Below, in pieces: positions 44,304-54,160 of a stretch of 64,000 nt of DNA (its first letter is position 1; each line of letters starts with the position of its first letter). The stretch comes from Lysobacter sp. Root76 (GTDB lineage Bacteria > Pseudomonadota > Gammaproteobacteria > Xanthomonadales > Xanthomonadaceae), in the NCBI RefSeq assembly GCF_001428685.1, contig NZ_LMIK01000008.1:260783-324782 (forward strand), read 5' to 3'. Below the pieces are notes generated by a model. The model made no database searches. It was not told where the DNA came from and saw nothing but the letters and a program-made list of their open reading frames with translations. Made by a program: the position numbers and the translations under genes.

Positions 44304-45446
44304 TCATCCCGCCGCGGGCGGCGCCGACTCCTGGAACGGCAACGACAGCCGCACCTCGTAGCCGCCGTCCGCGCGCGCGCCGGCCGCGAAGGCGTGCGCA
44401 CCCGGGTACAGCGTACGCAGGCGCTCGACGATGTTGCGCAGGCCGACCGGGGCGTTGCGTCGCCCCGCTACGACCGGCATCGGGACGCCCGCGCCGTCGT
44501 TGCCCACGTGCAGGTGCAGACGGCCCTGGTCGCGCTCGATCCGGATATCGAGCTGCCCCGGCTCGCTGCGCGCGGCGATGCCGTGGCGGATGGCGTTTTC
44601 GACGAGCGGCTGCAGCAGCAACGCCGGCACCCGCGCGCGCAGGGTGTCCGGGCCGATATTCCATTTCAGCCGCAGGCGTTGGCCCAGGCGCGCGCGCTCG
44701 ATCGCCAGGTAGGTCTCGGTCAGGGCAAGCTCGTCGGCCAGCGCGACTTCGTGGCGGTCGCCGCTCTCCAGGGTCGCGCGCAGGAACTCGGCCAGGCGCG
44801 CGATCATCTGCCGGGCATCGGCGCTGCGCTGCTCGGCCACCAGCGTAGAGATCGCATTGAGGGTGTTGAACAGGAAATGCGGATGCAGCTGGTAGCGCAA
44901 CGCGCGCAGTTCGGCTTCGCGGGTCAGCGCCAGCGCCTGGCGGTTGCGCGCCTTCGCCTCCTGCAGCTCGGCGTAGTAAGCCGAACCCGCATGCACCACG
45001 CAGAACGCGACCATCACCAGCCAGCAGGTGTCGAAGCCGCTGAGCAGCAGGCTCCAGTCCAGCGGATAGTCCGACGGCCAGCCGCGCGCGCGCGCGATCG
45101 CGTCGCCGGCCACGTTGTTGGTCACCGACATCAGATAGGTGGCGGGCAGCAGCACGCTCGCCATCGCCCATTTCGAGGCGCCATGGCGGCGCATCGTGGC
45201 CTGGATCGCGGTCAGCGGCCACATCCACAGCAGGTTGGCGAGCAGGAACACCGACCAATAGAACATGGCCCGTTCACGTCCCAGCGAAGGCAGCGCCAGC
45301 AGCAGCGTGCAGACCGTCAGCGGCAAGCCTGCGAGCACCGGCAGCCAGTACGGCGACATCGGCTTGGGCAACAGGGCGCTGACCAATCCGCCCGCCGGCA
45401 TCGCGTCGCCCGGGCCATCGCCGTGTGGCATCGCGTAACGGTCCAT
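44304..45446 (-). CDS. LytS-type sensor histidine kinase (second copy, no own regulator)
   Basis: The 380-residue protein from MDRYAMPHGDG (45446) mirrors the kinase at 42769-43929: similar membrane segments (LLALPSLGRERAMFYWSVFLLA, PLTAIQATMRRHGASKW), phospho-His in RALRYQLHPHFLFNTLNAIS, LLLQPLVENAIRHGIAARSE and VGLRNIVERLRTLYPG. The two are paralogues. This copy has no response regulator directly downstream. It starts 13 bp after the stop of the XRE regulator gene, so it is probably read as an operon with it. Confidence 0.88.
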   Translation of the reverse strand: MDRYAMPHGDGPGDAMPAGGLVSALLPKPMSPYWLPVLAGLPLTVCTLLLALPSLGRERAMFYWSVFLLANLLWMWPLTAIQATMRRHGASKWAMASVLLPATYLMSVTNNVAGDAIARARGWPSDYPLDWSLLLSGFDTCWLVMVAFCVVHAGSAYYAELQEAKARNRQALALTREAELRALRYQLHPHFLFNTLNAISTLVAEQRSADARQMIARLAEFLRATLESGDRHEVALADELALTETYLAIERARLGQRLRLKWNIGPDTLRARVPALLLQPLVENAIRHGIAARSEPGQLDIRIERDQGRLHLHVGNDGAGVPMPVVAGRRNAPVGLRNIVERLRTLYPGAHAFAAGARADGGYEVRLSLPFQESAPPAAG

Positions 45447-45459
45447 ATCGGCCGCGCCG

Positions 45460-46305
45460 CTATGCGTCCGCGTCGTGGGCGAGCGTGCGGCAGAGTTCGA
45501 CGGTGGCATCGTCGACCGGGAAGCAGCATTCGATGTGCAACTCGTCGATGGTGACGTCGCGCGGAGTGCCGAAGGTGGTGATGGTCGAGAAGAACCGCAG
45601 CAGATGGTCGTCGCGACGCAGCACCGTAGTCAGCAGCGGGGTCGGCGCGGTGCCGAGTTCGCGATGGCGCCAGCGCGCGGGCACGCCGGGATAGGCCAGC
45701 ACTTCTTCCAGCAGGGCACGCGCGGACGCGTCGCCGGGCGAAGCCGCGACTTCGTCGTGCAGGTGGCGGATCAGATCGCCCGCGACCTCCTCCCAGTTCG
45801 CCACCGCCGGGCGCAGATCGTCCGGATCGAAGATCTGCCGGATCATGTTGCCGTGCGCGCTGGCGCGGCCGCGCATCACATAGGCGTTGACCCGCATCGC
45901 CGCGGCGTTGGCCATCAGCACATCCCAGCGCCGGTTGAGCACGAAAGCCGGATACGGCTCCTGCTGCGCCAGGATGAACTCGATCGCGCGCCGCACCTGC
46001 GACAGCTCGGGCGTGTTGAGCGCGGTCTCGGGGTACTTGGGCGCGTAGCCGGCGGCGACCAGCAGCGCGTTGCGCTCGCGCAGCGGCATCTCCAGCGCAT
46101 CGGCCAGGCGCGCGATCACCTCGCGGCTGGCCTGGGCCTTGCCGGTCTCGACGCAGCTGAGGTGGCGTGCGGACAGGCCCGCGTCCAGGGCCAGATCGAG
46201 CTGGCTCAGGCGCCGCGCCGCGCGCCATTCGCGCAGCAAGGCACCGACCTGGGTGGGCGCGGACGACGGTGTGGCGCGGGCGACGGCAGTATCCATCGTC
46301 GGCAT
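45460..46305 (-). CDS. XRE-family regulator with MmyB-like ligand domain
   Basis: The 281-residue protein has an N-terminal helix-turn-helix (VGALLREWRAARRLSQLDLALDAG, then SARHLSCVETGKAQASREVI) and a C-terminal MmyB-like PAS-type ligand domain: EFILAQQEPYPAFVLNRRWD, VLMANAAAMRV, and the terminal RDDHLLRFFSTITTFGTPRD. Such proteins usually control an adjacent divergent oxidoreductase or hydrolase gene. A palindrome at 46330-46348 sits between it and the hydrolase. I chose the ATG at 46305, with an AGG about 13 bp upstream; 46296 is an alternative. Confidence 0.87.
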   Translation of the reverse strand: MPTMDTAVARATPSSAPTQVGALLREWRAARRLSQLDLALDAGLSARHLSCVETGKAQASREVIARLADALEMPLRERNALLVAAGYAPKYPETALNTPELSQVRRAIEFILAQQEPYPAFVLNRRWDVLMANAAAMRVNAYVMRGRASAHGNMIRQIFDPDDLRPAVANWEEVAGDLIRHLHDEVAASPGDASARALLEEVLAYPGVPARWRHRELGTAPTPLLTTVLRRDDHLLRFFSTITTFGTPRDVTIDELHIECCFPVDDATVELCRTLAHDADA

Positions 46306-46329
46306 CTTACGACGCCTGGTTGCGAAAAC

Positions 46330-46361
46330 CATGACCTGCCAGGTCATGAAAGCATGACCTG
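46330..46361. promoter_or_regulatory. Operator-like palindrome CATGACCTG between the XRE regulator and the hydrolase
   Basis: CATGACCTG-C-CAGGTCATG (46330-46348) is a perfect 9-bp inverted repeat with a 1-nt centre. A further half-site CATGACCTG lies at 46353-46361. The 132-bp divergent interval holds both promoters. This is the expected binding site of the XRE/MmyB-like regulator. Confidence 0.7.
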
Positions 46362-46437
46362 CGACGGCATTGAGCACATGACCCCGGAAGCGAATCATGG
46401 CCGCCAACGAAGGACGGTCCTTCGACGGAGACACGAC

Positions 46438-47415
46438 ATGAATCGCAGGCGCTTTCTCGCACTCGCCACCGGCGCGCTGGCCGCCGGTGCCCTCGCCGGC
46501 GGCCTGAGCCTGGCCGCGGCCGCCGCACCCGCCGCGAATGGCCCGCTCGACGCCGCCGGCTTCCGCGCCGCGCGCCGTTTCGTGCGCACCCGCTACGGCC
46601 GCATCGCCTATGTCGAACGCGGCCGCGGCGCGGCGGCCCTGTTCCTGCACGGCTTCCCGCTCAACAGCTTCCAATGGCGCGGCGCGATCGAGCGGCTGGC
46701 GCCGCACCGCCGCTGCGTGGCCCCGGATTTCATGGGTCTGGGCCATACCGAAGTGGCCGACGGCCAGAGCGTCGCCCCCGATGCCCAGGTCGGGATGCTG
46801 CTGGCCTTGATGGACAAGCTGTCGATCGACCGTGCCGACGTAATCGCCAGCGACAGCGGCGGCGCGGTCGCGCAATTGCTGCTGGCGCGCCATCCCGAAC
46901 GCGTGCGCTCACTGCTGCTGGCCAACTGCGACACCGAGATCGAATGCCCGCCCGCGGCGATGCTGCCGGTGATCGCGCTGTCGCGCGAAGGCAAATTCGT
47001 CGACCAGTGGCTGGCGCCGTGGCAGGCCGACAAGCGCCTGGCGCGCTCGCCGGACGGCATCGGCGGCATGTGCTATCTCGATCCGGACAATCCCACCGAC
47101 GAAGCCATCGACAGCTATTTCCTGCCGCTGCTGGCTTCGGCGCAGAGCAAGGCGCGCGTGCACGCCTATGCGGTCGCGCTGGACCACAACGTGCTCGAAG
47201 GCGTCGGCGAGGCGCTCAAGCGCAGCACCGCGCCGACCCGCGTGGTCTGGGGCATGGGCGACACGATCTTCTCGCCGGCCGGCGCCGAACATCTGCAGCG
47301 CAGCTTCGGCCGTTTCCAGGGCCTGCGCCGGCTCGAAGGCAGCAAGCTGTTCTGGCCGGAAGAGCGCCCGGACGTGGTCGCCGAGGAAGCGCTGCGCCTG
47401 TGGGCCACGGTCTGA
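46438..47415 (+). CDS. Alpha/beta hydrolase with Tat-like signal (epoxide hydrolase/haloalkane dehalogenase-like)
   Basis: The 325-residue protein starts MNRRRFLALATGALAAG, which combines a twin-arginine-like start with a long hydrophobic region. The fold shows oxyanion region LFLHGFPLNSFQWRG, nucleophile elbow ASDSGGAVAQLLL (Asp in the nucleophile position, as in haloalkane dehalogenases and epoxide hydrolases), and a late WGMGDTIFSP acid region. The catalytic His is not obvious near the C-terminus, so activity is uncertain. It is divergent from, and probably controlled by, the XRE regulator at 45460-46305. Confidence 0.84.
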   Translation: MNRRRFLALATGALAAGALAGGLSLAAAAAPAANGPLDAAGFRAARRFVRTRYGRIAYVERGRGAAALFLHGFPLNSFQWRGAIERLAPHRRCVAPDFMGLGHTEVADGQSVAPDAQVGMLLALMDKLSIDRADVIASDSGGAVAQLLLARHPERVRSLLLANCDTEIECPPAAMLPVIALSREGKFVDQWLAPWQADKRLARSPDGIGGMCYLDPDNPTDEAIDSYFLPLLASAQSKARVHAYAVALDHNVLEGVGEALKRSTAPTRVVWGMGDTIFSPAGAEHLQRSFGRFQGLRRLEGSKLFWPEERPDVVAEEALRLWATV

Positions 47416-47467
47416 GCGATGCCGTCGCGGCATTCCGGCGATCCCGGGATGCCGCAGCGCGCGGACT

Positions 47468-48061
47468 TCAGGCGACTTCCTGCCAGCGGTACCAGCGCCG
47501 GTGCGCAAGCGCCAGCATGTCCAGGTCCTCGCGGGTATCGCCGTAGGCGTAGATCTGTGCGTAGTGCGACAGGTCGTAGCGTTCGCTGACGCGGCGCGAT
47601 TTTTCCGCGCCCACGCATTGCGCGCCACGGTAGCGGCCGGTCAGCACGCCGTCTTCGGCTTCCAGCGCCGAACAGATCCAATCCAGGCCGTGATGCTCGC
47701 ACCAGTGGCGCAGGTAGAGGTCGAAAGCGCCGGACACCACCGCCACGGTATCGCCCTGCTCGCGGTGCCAGGCGATGCGCTGCAGGGCCTCGGGCCGGAT
47801 CGCGCCAGGCAGCACCTCATCGGCGAAGCGGCGCCCGGCCTGCTCGGCCGCCGCGAGGTCCAAACCCTGGAAGCCGAACCGCGCCACCCGCGCGCGGATC
47901 GCGCTGCCCGACACCAGCCCGAGCTTGTAGCCCAGCACCATCGGCGCGAACAGCCAGCGCCCCAGGCGCAGCCGCTGTGGCGGCACCGCGCGTGCGACGA
48001 AATCGGCGAACAGTTCGCGGTCGCTGATGGTGCCGTCGAAATCGAACAGCGCGAGATTCAT
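47468..48061 (-). CDS. HAD superfamily subfamily IB phosphatase (SerB-like)
   Basis: The 197-residue protein from MNLALFDFDGTISDRE (48061) has HAD motif I D-x-D-G-T, motif II in VAVVSGAFDLYLRHW, and motif III YGDTREDLDMLA. It lacks the N-terminal ACT domains of E. coli SerB and is close in size to small IB phosphatases. The substrate is unknown; phosphoserine or a phospholipid-type phosphate ester are options. It converges on the hydrolase gene. Confidence 0.86.
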   Translation of the reverse strand: MNLALFDFDGTISDRELFADFVARAVPPQRLRLGRWLFAPMVLGYKLGLVSGSAIRARVARFGFQGLDLAAAEQAGRRFADEVLPGAIRPEALQRIAWHREQGDTVAVVSGAFDLYLRHWCEHHGLDWICSALEAEDGVLTGRYRGAQCVGAEKSRRVSERYDLSHYAQIYAYGDTREDLDMLALAHRRWYRWQEVA

Positions 48062-48166
48062 GCGGGCCGGATCAAGCTGCGGTCGGGGGACCGCAGCATA
48101 GCCGGCAATGCCGGAACCTCGCACACGAATGCCAGGCGTGCCGGCGAGACGGCGCGCCCGCGCGAC

Positions 48167-48430
48167 TCAGGCCAGATTGGTGAAGCGATCCACCGTCCAC
48201 TGGCCGTTGTTGAAGTAGTCCCAACTGGTCCAACTGGTGGCGCCGCCGACGCCGGGCTTGAAGGTGATCGAGGCCACCGTGTGAAATTTGTTGAAGTCGA
48301 GCTTGGTCGGATAGTCCTTGCCGCCCTTGACGACGTCGACATAGTTGTCGGCCACCTCGCGCGTCGCGCTATACGGGCCGCAGACCTTGCCGGTTTTCAG
48401 GGTGAACGTTACCGCGCCGAGTACGGGCAT
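48167..48430 (-). CDS. Small hypothetical protein (87 residues)
   Basis: From MPVLGAVTFTLKTGKVCG (48430), preceded by a good AAGGAGA ribosome site, the 87-residue protein has alternating strands (VTFTLKTGKVCG, FHTVASITFKPG, SWTSWDYFNNGQW) and several Trp/Phe/Tyr. It suggests a small beta-rich fold. There is no signal peptide. I do not recognise the family. The frame can be extended upstream to 48559 only with Arg-rich sequence. Confidence 0.55.
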   Translation of the reverse strand: MPVLGAVTFTLKTGKVCGPYSATREVADNYVDVVKGGKDYPTKLDFNKFHTVASITFKPGVGGATSWTSWDYFNNGQWTVDRFTNLA

Positions 48431-48688
48431 GAGCGTGCATCTCCTTGGGGCCCCGCGTGCGGAGCCGTGGCGGCGGCGCGCGGGACCATCCCGCGCACCG
48501 GTGGGGTCGGCCGCTGAATGCCCGTCCCCTATTCCATCAAACGGTCGCGGGCCGCGCACGTGAATACGGCCCGCGCCTAAGGCACCTAAGATGATTCGGA
48601 TTTCTCTGCGGACATGTAGAGAAGTCGCCCCCGGCTCCGACTACTGAACGCAGGCGCCCACTCGGGGCGCCCCAACAGGAGTCTCGCC

Positions 48689-48775
48689 ATGAAGTACATG
48701 TTGATGATGCAGTTCCCGGACGCTCAGCCGCGACGCATGCGGTGCCAGTCCAGCAAAGCCTCCGGCAGCCGTTGA
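48689..48775 (+). pseudogene. 5' remnant of a YCII-related (DGPF) gene
   Basis: ATG at 48689, behind an ACAGGAG ribosome site, encodes MKYMLMMQFPD, the usual start of YCII-related (DGPF/PhnB-like small) proteins. After about 11 residues the sequence loses all resemblance and stops at 48773. From about 48721 on, the DNA is shared with the tail of the convergent GIY-YIG gene, so the original gene was cut off there. The upstream region (48602-48623, TTCTCT / AGAGAA inverted repeat) may be its old leader. Confidence 0.6.
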
Positions 48776-49344
48776 TCGAGCGCGAGACCCAGCGCGGCGT
48801 AGGCATCCAGCGTGTCGAGCACATTGCGGCGCAGGCCGGCCAGCGCCGGATCGTCCAACAACTCGGGTTCGCCACCCAAGACCCCCAGCACGCCCGCAGC
48901 CCAGGCATAGAGCGCATCGGAATGCGCATCCAGTTCCCGAGCCAGAAAATTCCGCAGCGGCGCGTGCAGGGTGTAGCCGCGCTCGACCAGCGTATCGGCC
49001 TGCGCGCGCAGCAACGCGTAGGCGCCGCGGTACCACTCGGTGTGACCGGCGGCCTCGCGCCGGATCAGCAGCGGCGCCGGCGCCCGGTGCGCCACCACCG
49101 CGTGCTGCAGCGCGAGCTCCAGGTCGCGCGCATCGCGCACGGTTTCGGTTTCGACCAGGAACGCGCGATCCAGGTCGAAGCTGTCGTAGTAACGCGGTCG
49201 CAGTTCGCCGAGACGGCGCAGCGGACTGCGCGAGAACCCGAGTTTGAGCAGGTCCTCGTAGGCACAGGGCACGACATAGACGTAGCAGCGGCCCTCGCTG
49301 GCGCTGTGGATGACGTCGGGGTCGCCGGAAGACAGGAAAGCCAT
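48724..49344 (-). CDS. GIY-YIG-like domain protein
   Basis: The 206-residue protein from MAFLSSGDPDVIHSAS has an N-terminal GIY-YIG-like (T5orf172-type) domain: GRCYVYVVPCAYEDLLKLGF, SRSPLRRLGELRPRY, and AFLVETETVRDARDLELALQ (Glu of the active site). The rest (about 110-206) is Ala/Leu-rich helical sequence of unknown role. Family members are related to DNA nicking or repair nucleases, but activity here is not established. A GTG 6 bp upstream (49350) is an alternative start. Its 3' end overlaps the YCII remnant on the other strand. Confidence 0.7.
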   Translation of the reverse strand: MAFLSSGDPDVIHSASEGRCYVYVVPCAYEDLLKLGFSRSPLRRLGELRPRYYDSFDLDRAFLVETETVRDARDLELALQHAVVAHRAPAPLLIRREAAGHTEWYRGAYALLRAQADTLVERGYTLHAPLRNFLARELDAHSDALYAWAAGVLGVLGGEPELLDDPALAGLRRNVLDTLDAYAALGLALDQRLPEALLDWHRMRRG

Positions 49345-49403
49345 AGTCACAGCCTAGGACGATTGCCGCACTCGCGCTAAGGCCCCGCGGTCGCGCCCGG
49401 CCC

Positions 49404-49434
49404 TTGACCTCAACTTTACTTTAGGTTGCAAACT
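49404..49434 (+). promoter_or_regulatory. SoxR/MerR-type promoter with 19-bp spacer
   Basis: TTGACC (49404-49409) and CAAACT (49429-49434) are spaced by 19 bp, the over-long spacing of MerR-family promoters. The spacer region is the dyad ACCTCAACTT-TACTTTAGGT (49407-49426), which resembles the SoxR box ACCTCAAGTT-AACTTGAGGT. It lies 45 bp upstream of an ABM monooxygenase gene, a class that is a SoxR target in Pseudomonas. The soxR gene is not in this window. Confidence 0.72.
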
Positions 49435-49479
49435 GTGCGCCTCTCCGGCCATCCCCGGCCGTCATCGAAAGGACCACGC

Positions 49480-49809
49480 ATGTCGAACCCCACTTCCGCC
49501 GCCCCGGTCTTCCGCCTCGATCATTTCGCCGTGCCCGCAGCGGCCATGCCGGCCTTCGTCGAACGCCTGCGCTACACCCAGCAGGCGCTGGACGGCATGC
49601 CCGGCTGCAAGCAGAACCTGGTCCTGACCCGGATCGGCATCGGCGGCGAGTACGACATCGCCACCCTGGTGGAATGGGAAAGCGCCGATGCGGTCTCCGC
49701 GGCCAAAGCAGCGATGCAGCAGCGCTATGCCGAGGAAGGTTTCGACCCGGCGGCGTTCATGCGCGGGCTGGGCATTCGCGCGGACATGGCCAGCTATATG
49801 CATGCCTGA
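49480..49809 (+). CDS. Antibiotic biosynthesis monooxygenase (ABM) family protein
   Basis: The 109-residue protein has the ABM ferredoxin-like pattern: VFRLDHFAVPAAAMPAFVERL, RYTQQALDGMPGCKQNLVLT, EYDIATLVEWESADAVSAAKAAMQ. Members act on quinones or related aromatics without a cofactor. The likely SoxR-type promoter suggests it responds to redox-cycling compounds (inference). The gene is short and alone, and converges on the SLC13 permease. Confidence 0.85.
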   Translation: MSNPTSAAPVFRLDHFAVPAAAMPAFVERLRYTQQALDGMPGCKQNLVLTRIGIGGEYDIATLVEWESADAVSAAKAAMQQRYAEEGFDPAAFMRGLGIRADMASYMHA

Positions 49810-49842
49810 ACGGGTGCGGCGCGCGCGGGGCCGCATCGCCGA

Positions 49843-51657
49843 TCAAGCGAACGGCAGCAAGGGCCCGCCCAGCCATAGCCAGCGCGCCATCCAGGCCACG
49901 GTCAGGGCGATCAGCGTGGTCAGCGGCACGCCCACGCGCAGGAAATCGCCGAAGGTATATTGGCCGGGATTGAGGATCAGCAGATTGCCGTGGTGGCCGA
50001 TCGGGGTCAGGAACGAGGCCACCGCGCCCATCGCGGTGCAGACCACGAACGGCAGCGGCGGCAGGCCCAGGCTCTGGGCCAGGGCCAGCGCGATCGGCGC
50101 CAGCAGCACGGTGGTCGCCGCGTCCGACAGGATCTGGGTCAATAGGGCCGCCGCCGCGAACATCAGCAAAAGCAGGCCCAGCACCGGCAGGCCCTGCGCG
50201 TGCACCGACAGCAACTGCGCGACCAGATCGGCGGTACCGGTCTTGTCCATCGCGATGCCCAGCGGAATCACGCCCGCGATCATCACGTAGATGCGCACGT
50301 CGATCTCTTCGTAGGCGCGCTCGATGCTGACGCAGCGCGTGAGCACCATCGCCACCGCGCCCAGCAGGAACGCGATCTGCGGCGCCAACAGTTCGGTCGC
50401 GGCCAGCGCGATCGACGCGGCCATGATCCCCAGCGCCAGCGGCGCGCGCCGGCGCCTGCTGCCGCGCGCGTCGAAGGGTATCAGCATCAGGAAGGCGCGA
50501 TGCGCGGCCAATTGCTCCAGGCGCGCCTGCGCGCCCCACAGCACCAGCAGATCGCCCTCCTCCAGGCGCAGCTCCGACAACTCGCTGTGCAGCCAGCCCT
50601 CCTTGCGCCACAGGCCGACCACGACCACGCCCAGGGTGCTGAGGAAATCGATCTCGGACACGCTGCGGCCGAGAAATTCCGAACGCGGCGCCACCACCGC
50701 CTGCACCAGACGTTCCTCGCCCAGCTCCTCGGCCTTGCCGCCCTCGCGCGGCTTCTCGCCGTACTTGACCACGGCGTGCAGAGACAGGCCGGGCTCGTCG
50801 CGCACCGATGCGATCTCGTCCGGCGAGGCGCGCACCAGCAACACGTCGCCCGCGGCCAGCGGACTGTCCGCGCGCTGGTCGCGGCGGCGGATGCCGTGAC
50901 GCAGCCAGTCCACCACCTGCAGGCGGCCCTGGAAGGCCTTGTCGAACGCGGCCAGGGTCTTGCCGATCCAGGGCGAGTCCCGGTCCACCAGCAACTCGGT
51001 GTAATAGCGTTCCAGCTTGAGGTAGTCGACGTTGCCGCTCTCGCCCTGGCGCTTGGGCAGCAGCCAGCGCCCGGCCAGCATGTAGACCGCGCCGATCGCG
51101 ACCAGCATCGCGCCGATCGGCGTGATCGCGAACAGGTCCATGCGCCCGCCGCCGTTGCGCGCCAGCAGATCGTTGGCGAGCAGGAACGCCGGCGCGCTGA
51201 TCAGGGTCAGGGTGGTGCCCAACGAGGCAGCCAGCGACATCGGCATCAGCAAGCGCGACGCCGCCAGCTTTCGCTCCTGCGCCAGCCGCATCAGGATCGG
51301 CAGCATCATCGCGGTGACCATCAGATGATGCGAGAACGCCGCCATCGCCGCGGTCGCGGGCATGATCACCGCGATCGCGCGCGCCTCGCTGCCGCCGGCC
51401 GCGCGCCCTATCGCCGCGCCGATGCGGTCGGTGATGCCGGTGGCCGACAAGCCCGCCGAGAGCACGAACACCGCCGCGACGATGATCGCCGGCTCGCTGG
51501 CGAAGCCCGACAGCGCTTCCTTCGGCGACAGCACGCCGGTCAGGGCCAAGGCCAGCATCGCCAGCATCGCCACCAGATCCACGCGCAGCTTTTCGCTGAT
51601 GAACAAGGCCAATGCCGCGGCCAGGATCAAGAGGAATACGATCTGCTGCGGCTCCAT
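49843..51657 (-). CDS. SLC13 family permease with two TrkA-C domains
   Basis: The 604-residue protein has membrane segments at both ends (about residues 5-210 and 400-600) and a central cytosolic region (about 215-390) with two TrkA_C-type domains (LVDRDSPWIGKTLAAFDKAF, VVAPRSEFLGRSVSEIDF). The permease halves share GLSATGITDRIG and IPLGIAMDKTGTADL. The substrate is unknown; relatives transport dicarboxylates, sulfate or other anions. ATG at 51657 is the natural start. Confidence 0.88.
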   Translation of the reverse strand: MEPQQIVFLLILAAALALFISEKLRVDLVAMLAMLALALTGVLSPKEALSGFASEPAIIVAAVFVLSAGLSATGITDRIGAAIGRAAGGSEARAIAVIMPATAAMAAFSHHLMVTAMMLPILMRLAQERKLAASRLLMPMSLAASLGTTLTLISAPAFLLANDLLARNGGGRMDLFAITPIGAMLVAIGAVYMLAGRWLLPKRQGESGNVDYLKLERYYTELLVDRDSPWIGKTLAAFDKAFQGRLQVVDWLRHGIRRRDQRADSPLAAGDVLLVRASPDEIASVRDEPGLSLHAVVKYGEKPREGGKAEELGEERLVQAVVAPRSEFLGRSVSEIDFLSTLGVVVVGLWRKEGWLHSELSELRLEEGDLLVLWGAQARLEQLAAHRAFLMLIPFDARGSRRRRAPLALGIMAASIALAATELLAPQIAFLLGAVAMVLTRCVSIERAYEEIDVRIYVMIAGVIPLGIAMDKTGTADLVAQLLSVHAQGLPVLGLLLLMFAAAALLTQILSDAATTVLLAPIALALAQSLGLPPLPFVVCTAMGAVASFLTPIGHHGNLLILNPGQYTFGDFLRVGVPLTTLIALTVAWMARWLWLGGPLLPFA

Positions 51658-51803
51658 CGCGCCCCCTGTTACGAACTGCGTACCAATTTAACGCATGCGC
51701 ATGGAGGCTGCATTCATGCGCGGACGGCCCATCGCGTCTGTGAGTGTGGAACGAGTGGCGTCTGGTAGGGATCGCTCATGGAAGGCCGGATCGAAAAATA
51801 AGC

Positions 51804-52218
51804 TCAGGTCGCGCGCGCGAGTTCGGAATACTTGTAGCGCCACACCAGCATAGCGATAGCGCCGACCAGCATGAATGCCAGCGGCGGCCAGAAATCGCTC
51901 CAGACATAACGGCCGCTGGAATACGCCTGCCAAACCTTGCCCAATGCGATGCCCACGCCGAGCCAGAACAAGCCGCGGGACCTGTAGATGGGGTAACGCT
52001 GCTCGAGCGCCCGCCGCCGCGCGATGCGCGCGCGTCGCGCTGGACAGCGGCAGCAGATCGCTCAGGGCGCCGAAGCTCCACATGATCGCCGCCAGGACCA
52101 CCAGCACCAGCGCTATTTCCCAGGCGGACAGGAACACCAGCGCCGCCAAGCCTATTAGCGCGATCACGAACAAGGCGATCAACACGCGCATGGTGGGAGA
52201 ACGCGGCGGCTGGGTCAT
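51804..52218 (-). pseudogene. Small membrane-protein gene frameshifted in a CG-dinucleotide tract
   Basis: A strong AGGAGGAG precedes MTQPPRSPTMRVLIALFVIA (52218), followed by two membrane segments up to LLPLSSATRA. At the alternating GC tract 52026-52034 (plus strand) the frame breaks. Adding two bases gives ATRARIARRRALEQRYP and continues through two more membrane segments (GLFWLGVGIALGKVW, PPLAFMLVGAIAMLVWRY) to SELARAT and a stop at 51804-51806. As given, the gene instead runs in a wrong frame to 51688. It is a decayed gene, a phase-variable gene or a sequence error. Confidence 0.62.
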
Positions 52219-52306
52219 GAACTCCTCCTGCGAATGGCGCTGTGCGAATGACGATCTGTATACGGCGTCAGCCCGCCGCGCCGGCAGCGCGGTCGGCTAA
52301 AGATAC

Positions 52307-52329
52307 GAAAAAGCCCCGCATCGCGGGGC
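52307..52329 (-). terminator. Terminator of purA
   Basis: GCCCCGC-ATC-GCGGGGC (52313-52329) is a 7-bp stem with a 3-nt loop; on the minus strand it is followed by a T-run (complement of GAAAAA, 52307-52312). It lies 43 bp past the purA stop. Confidence 0.88.
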
Positions 52330-52372
52330 CTTCTCGTAACACTGCCTCGTCAGGCGAGGCGTCGTGCCGGCC

Positions 52373-54160
<1,788 letters not shown>

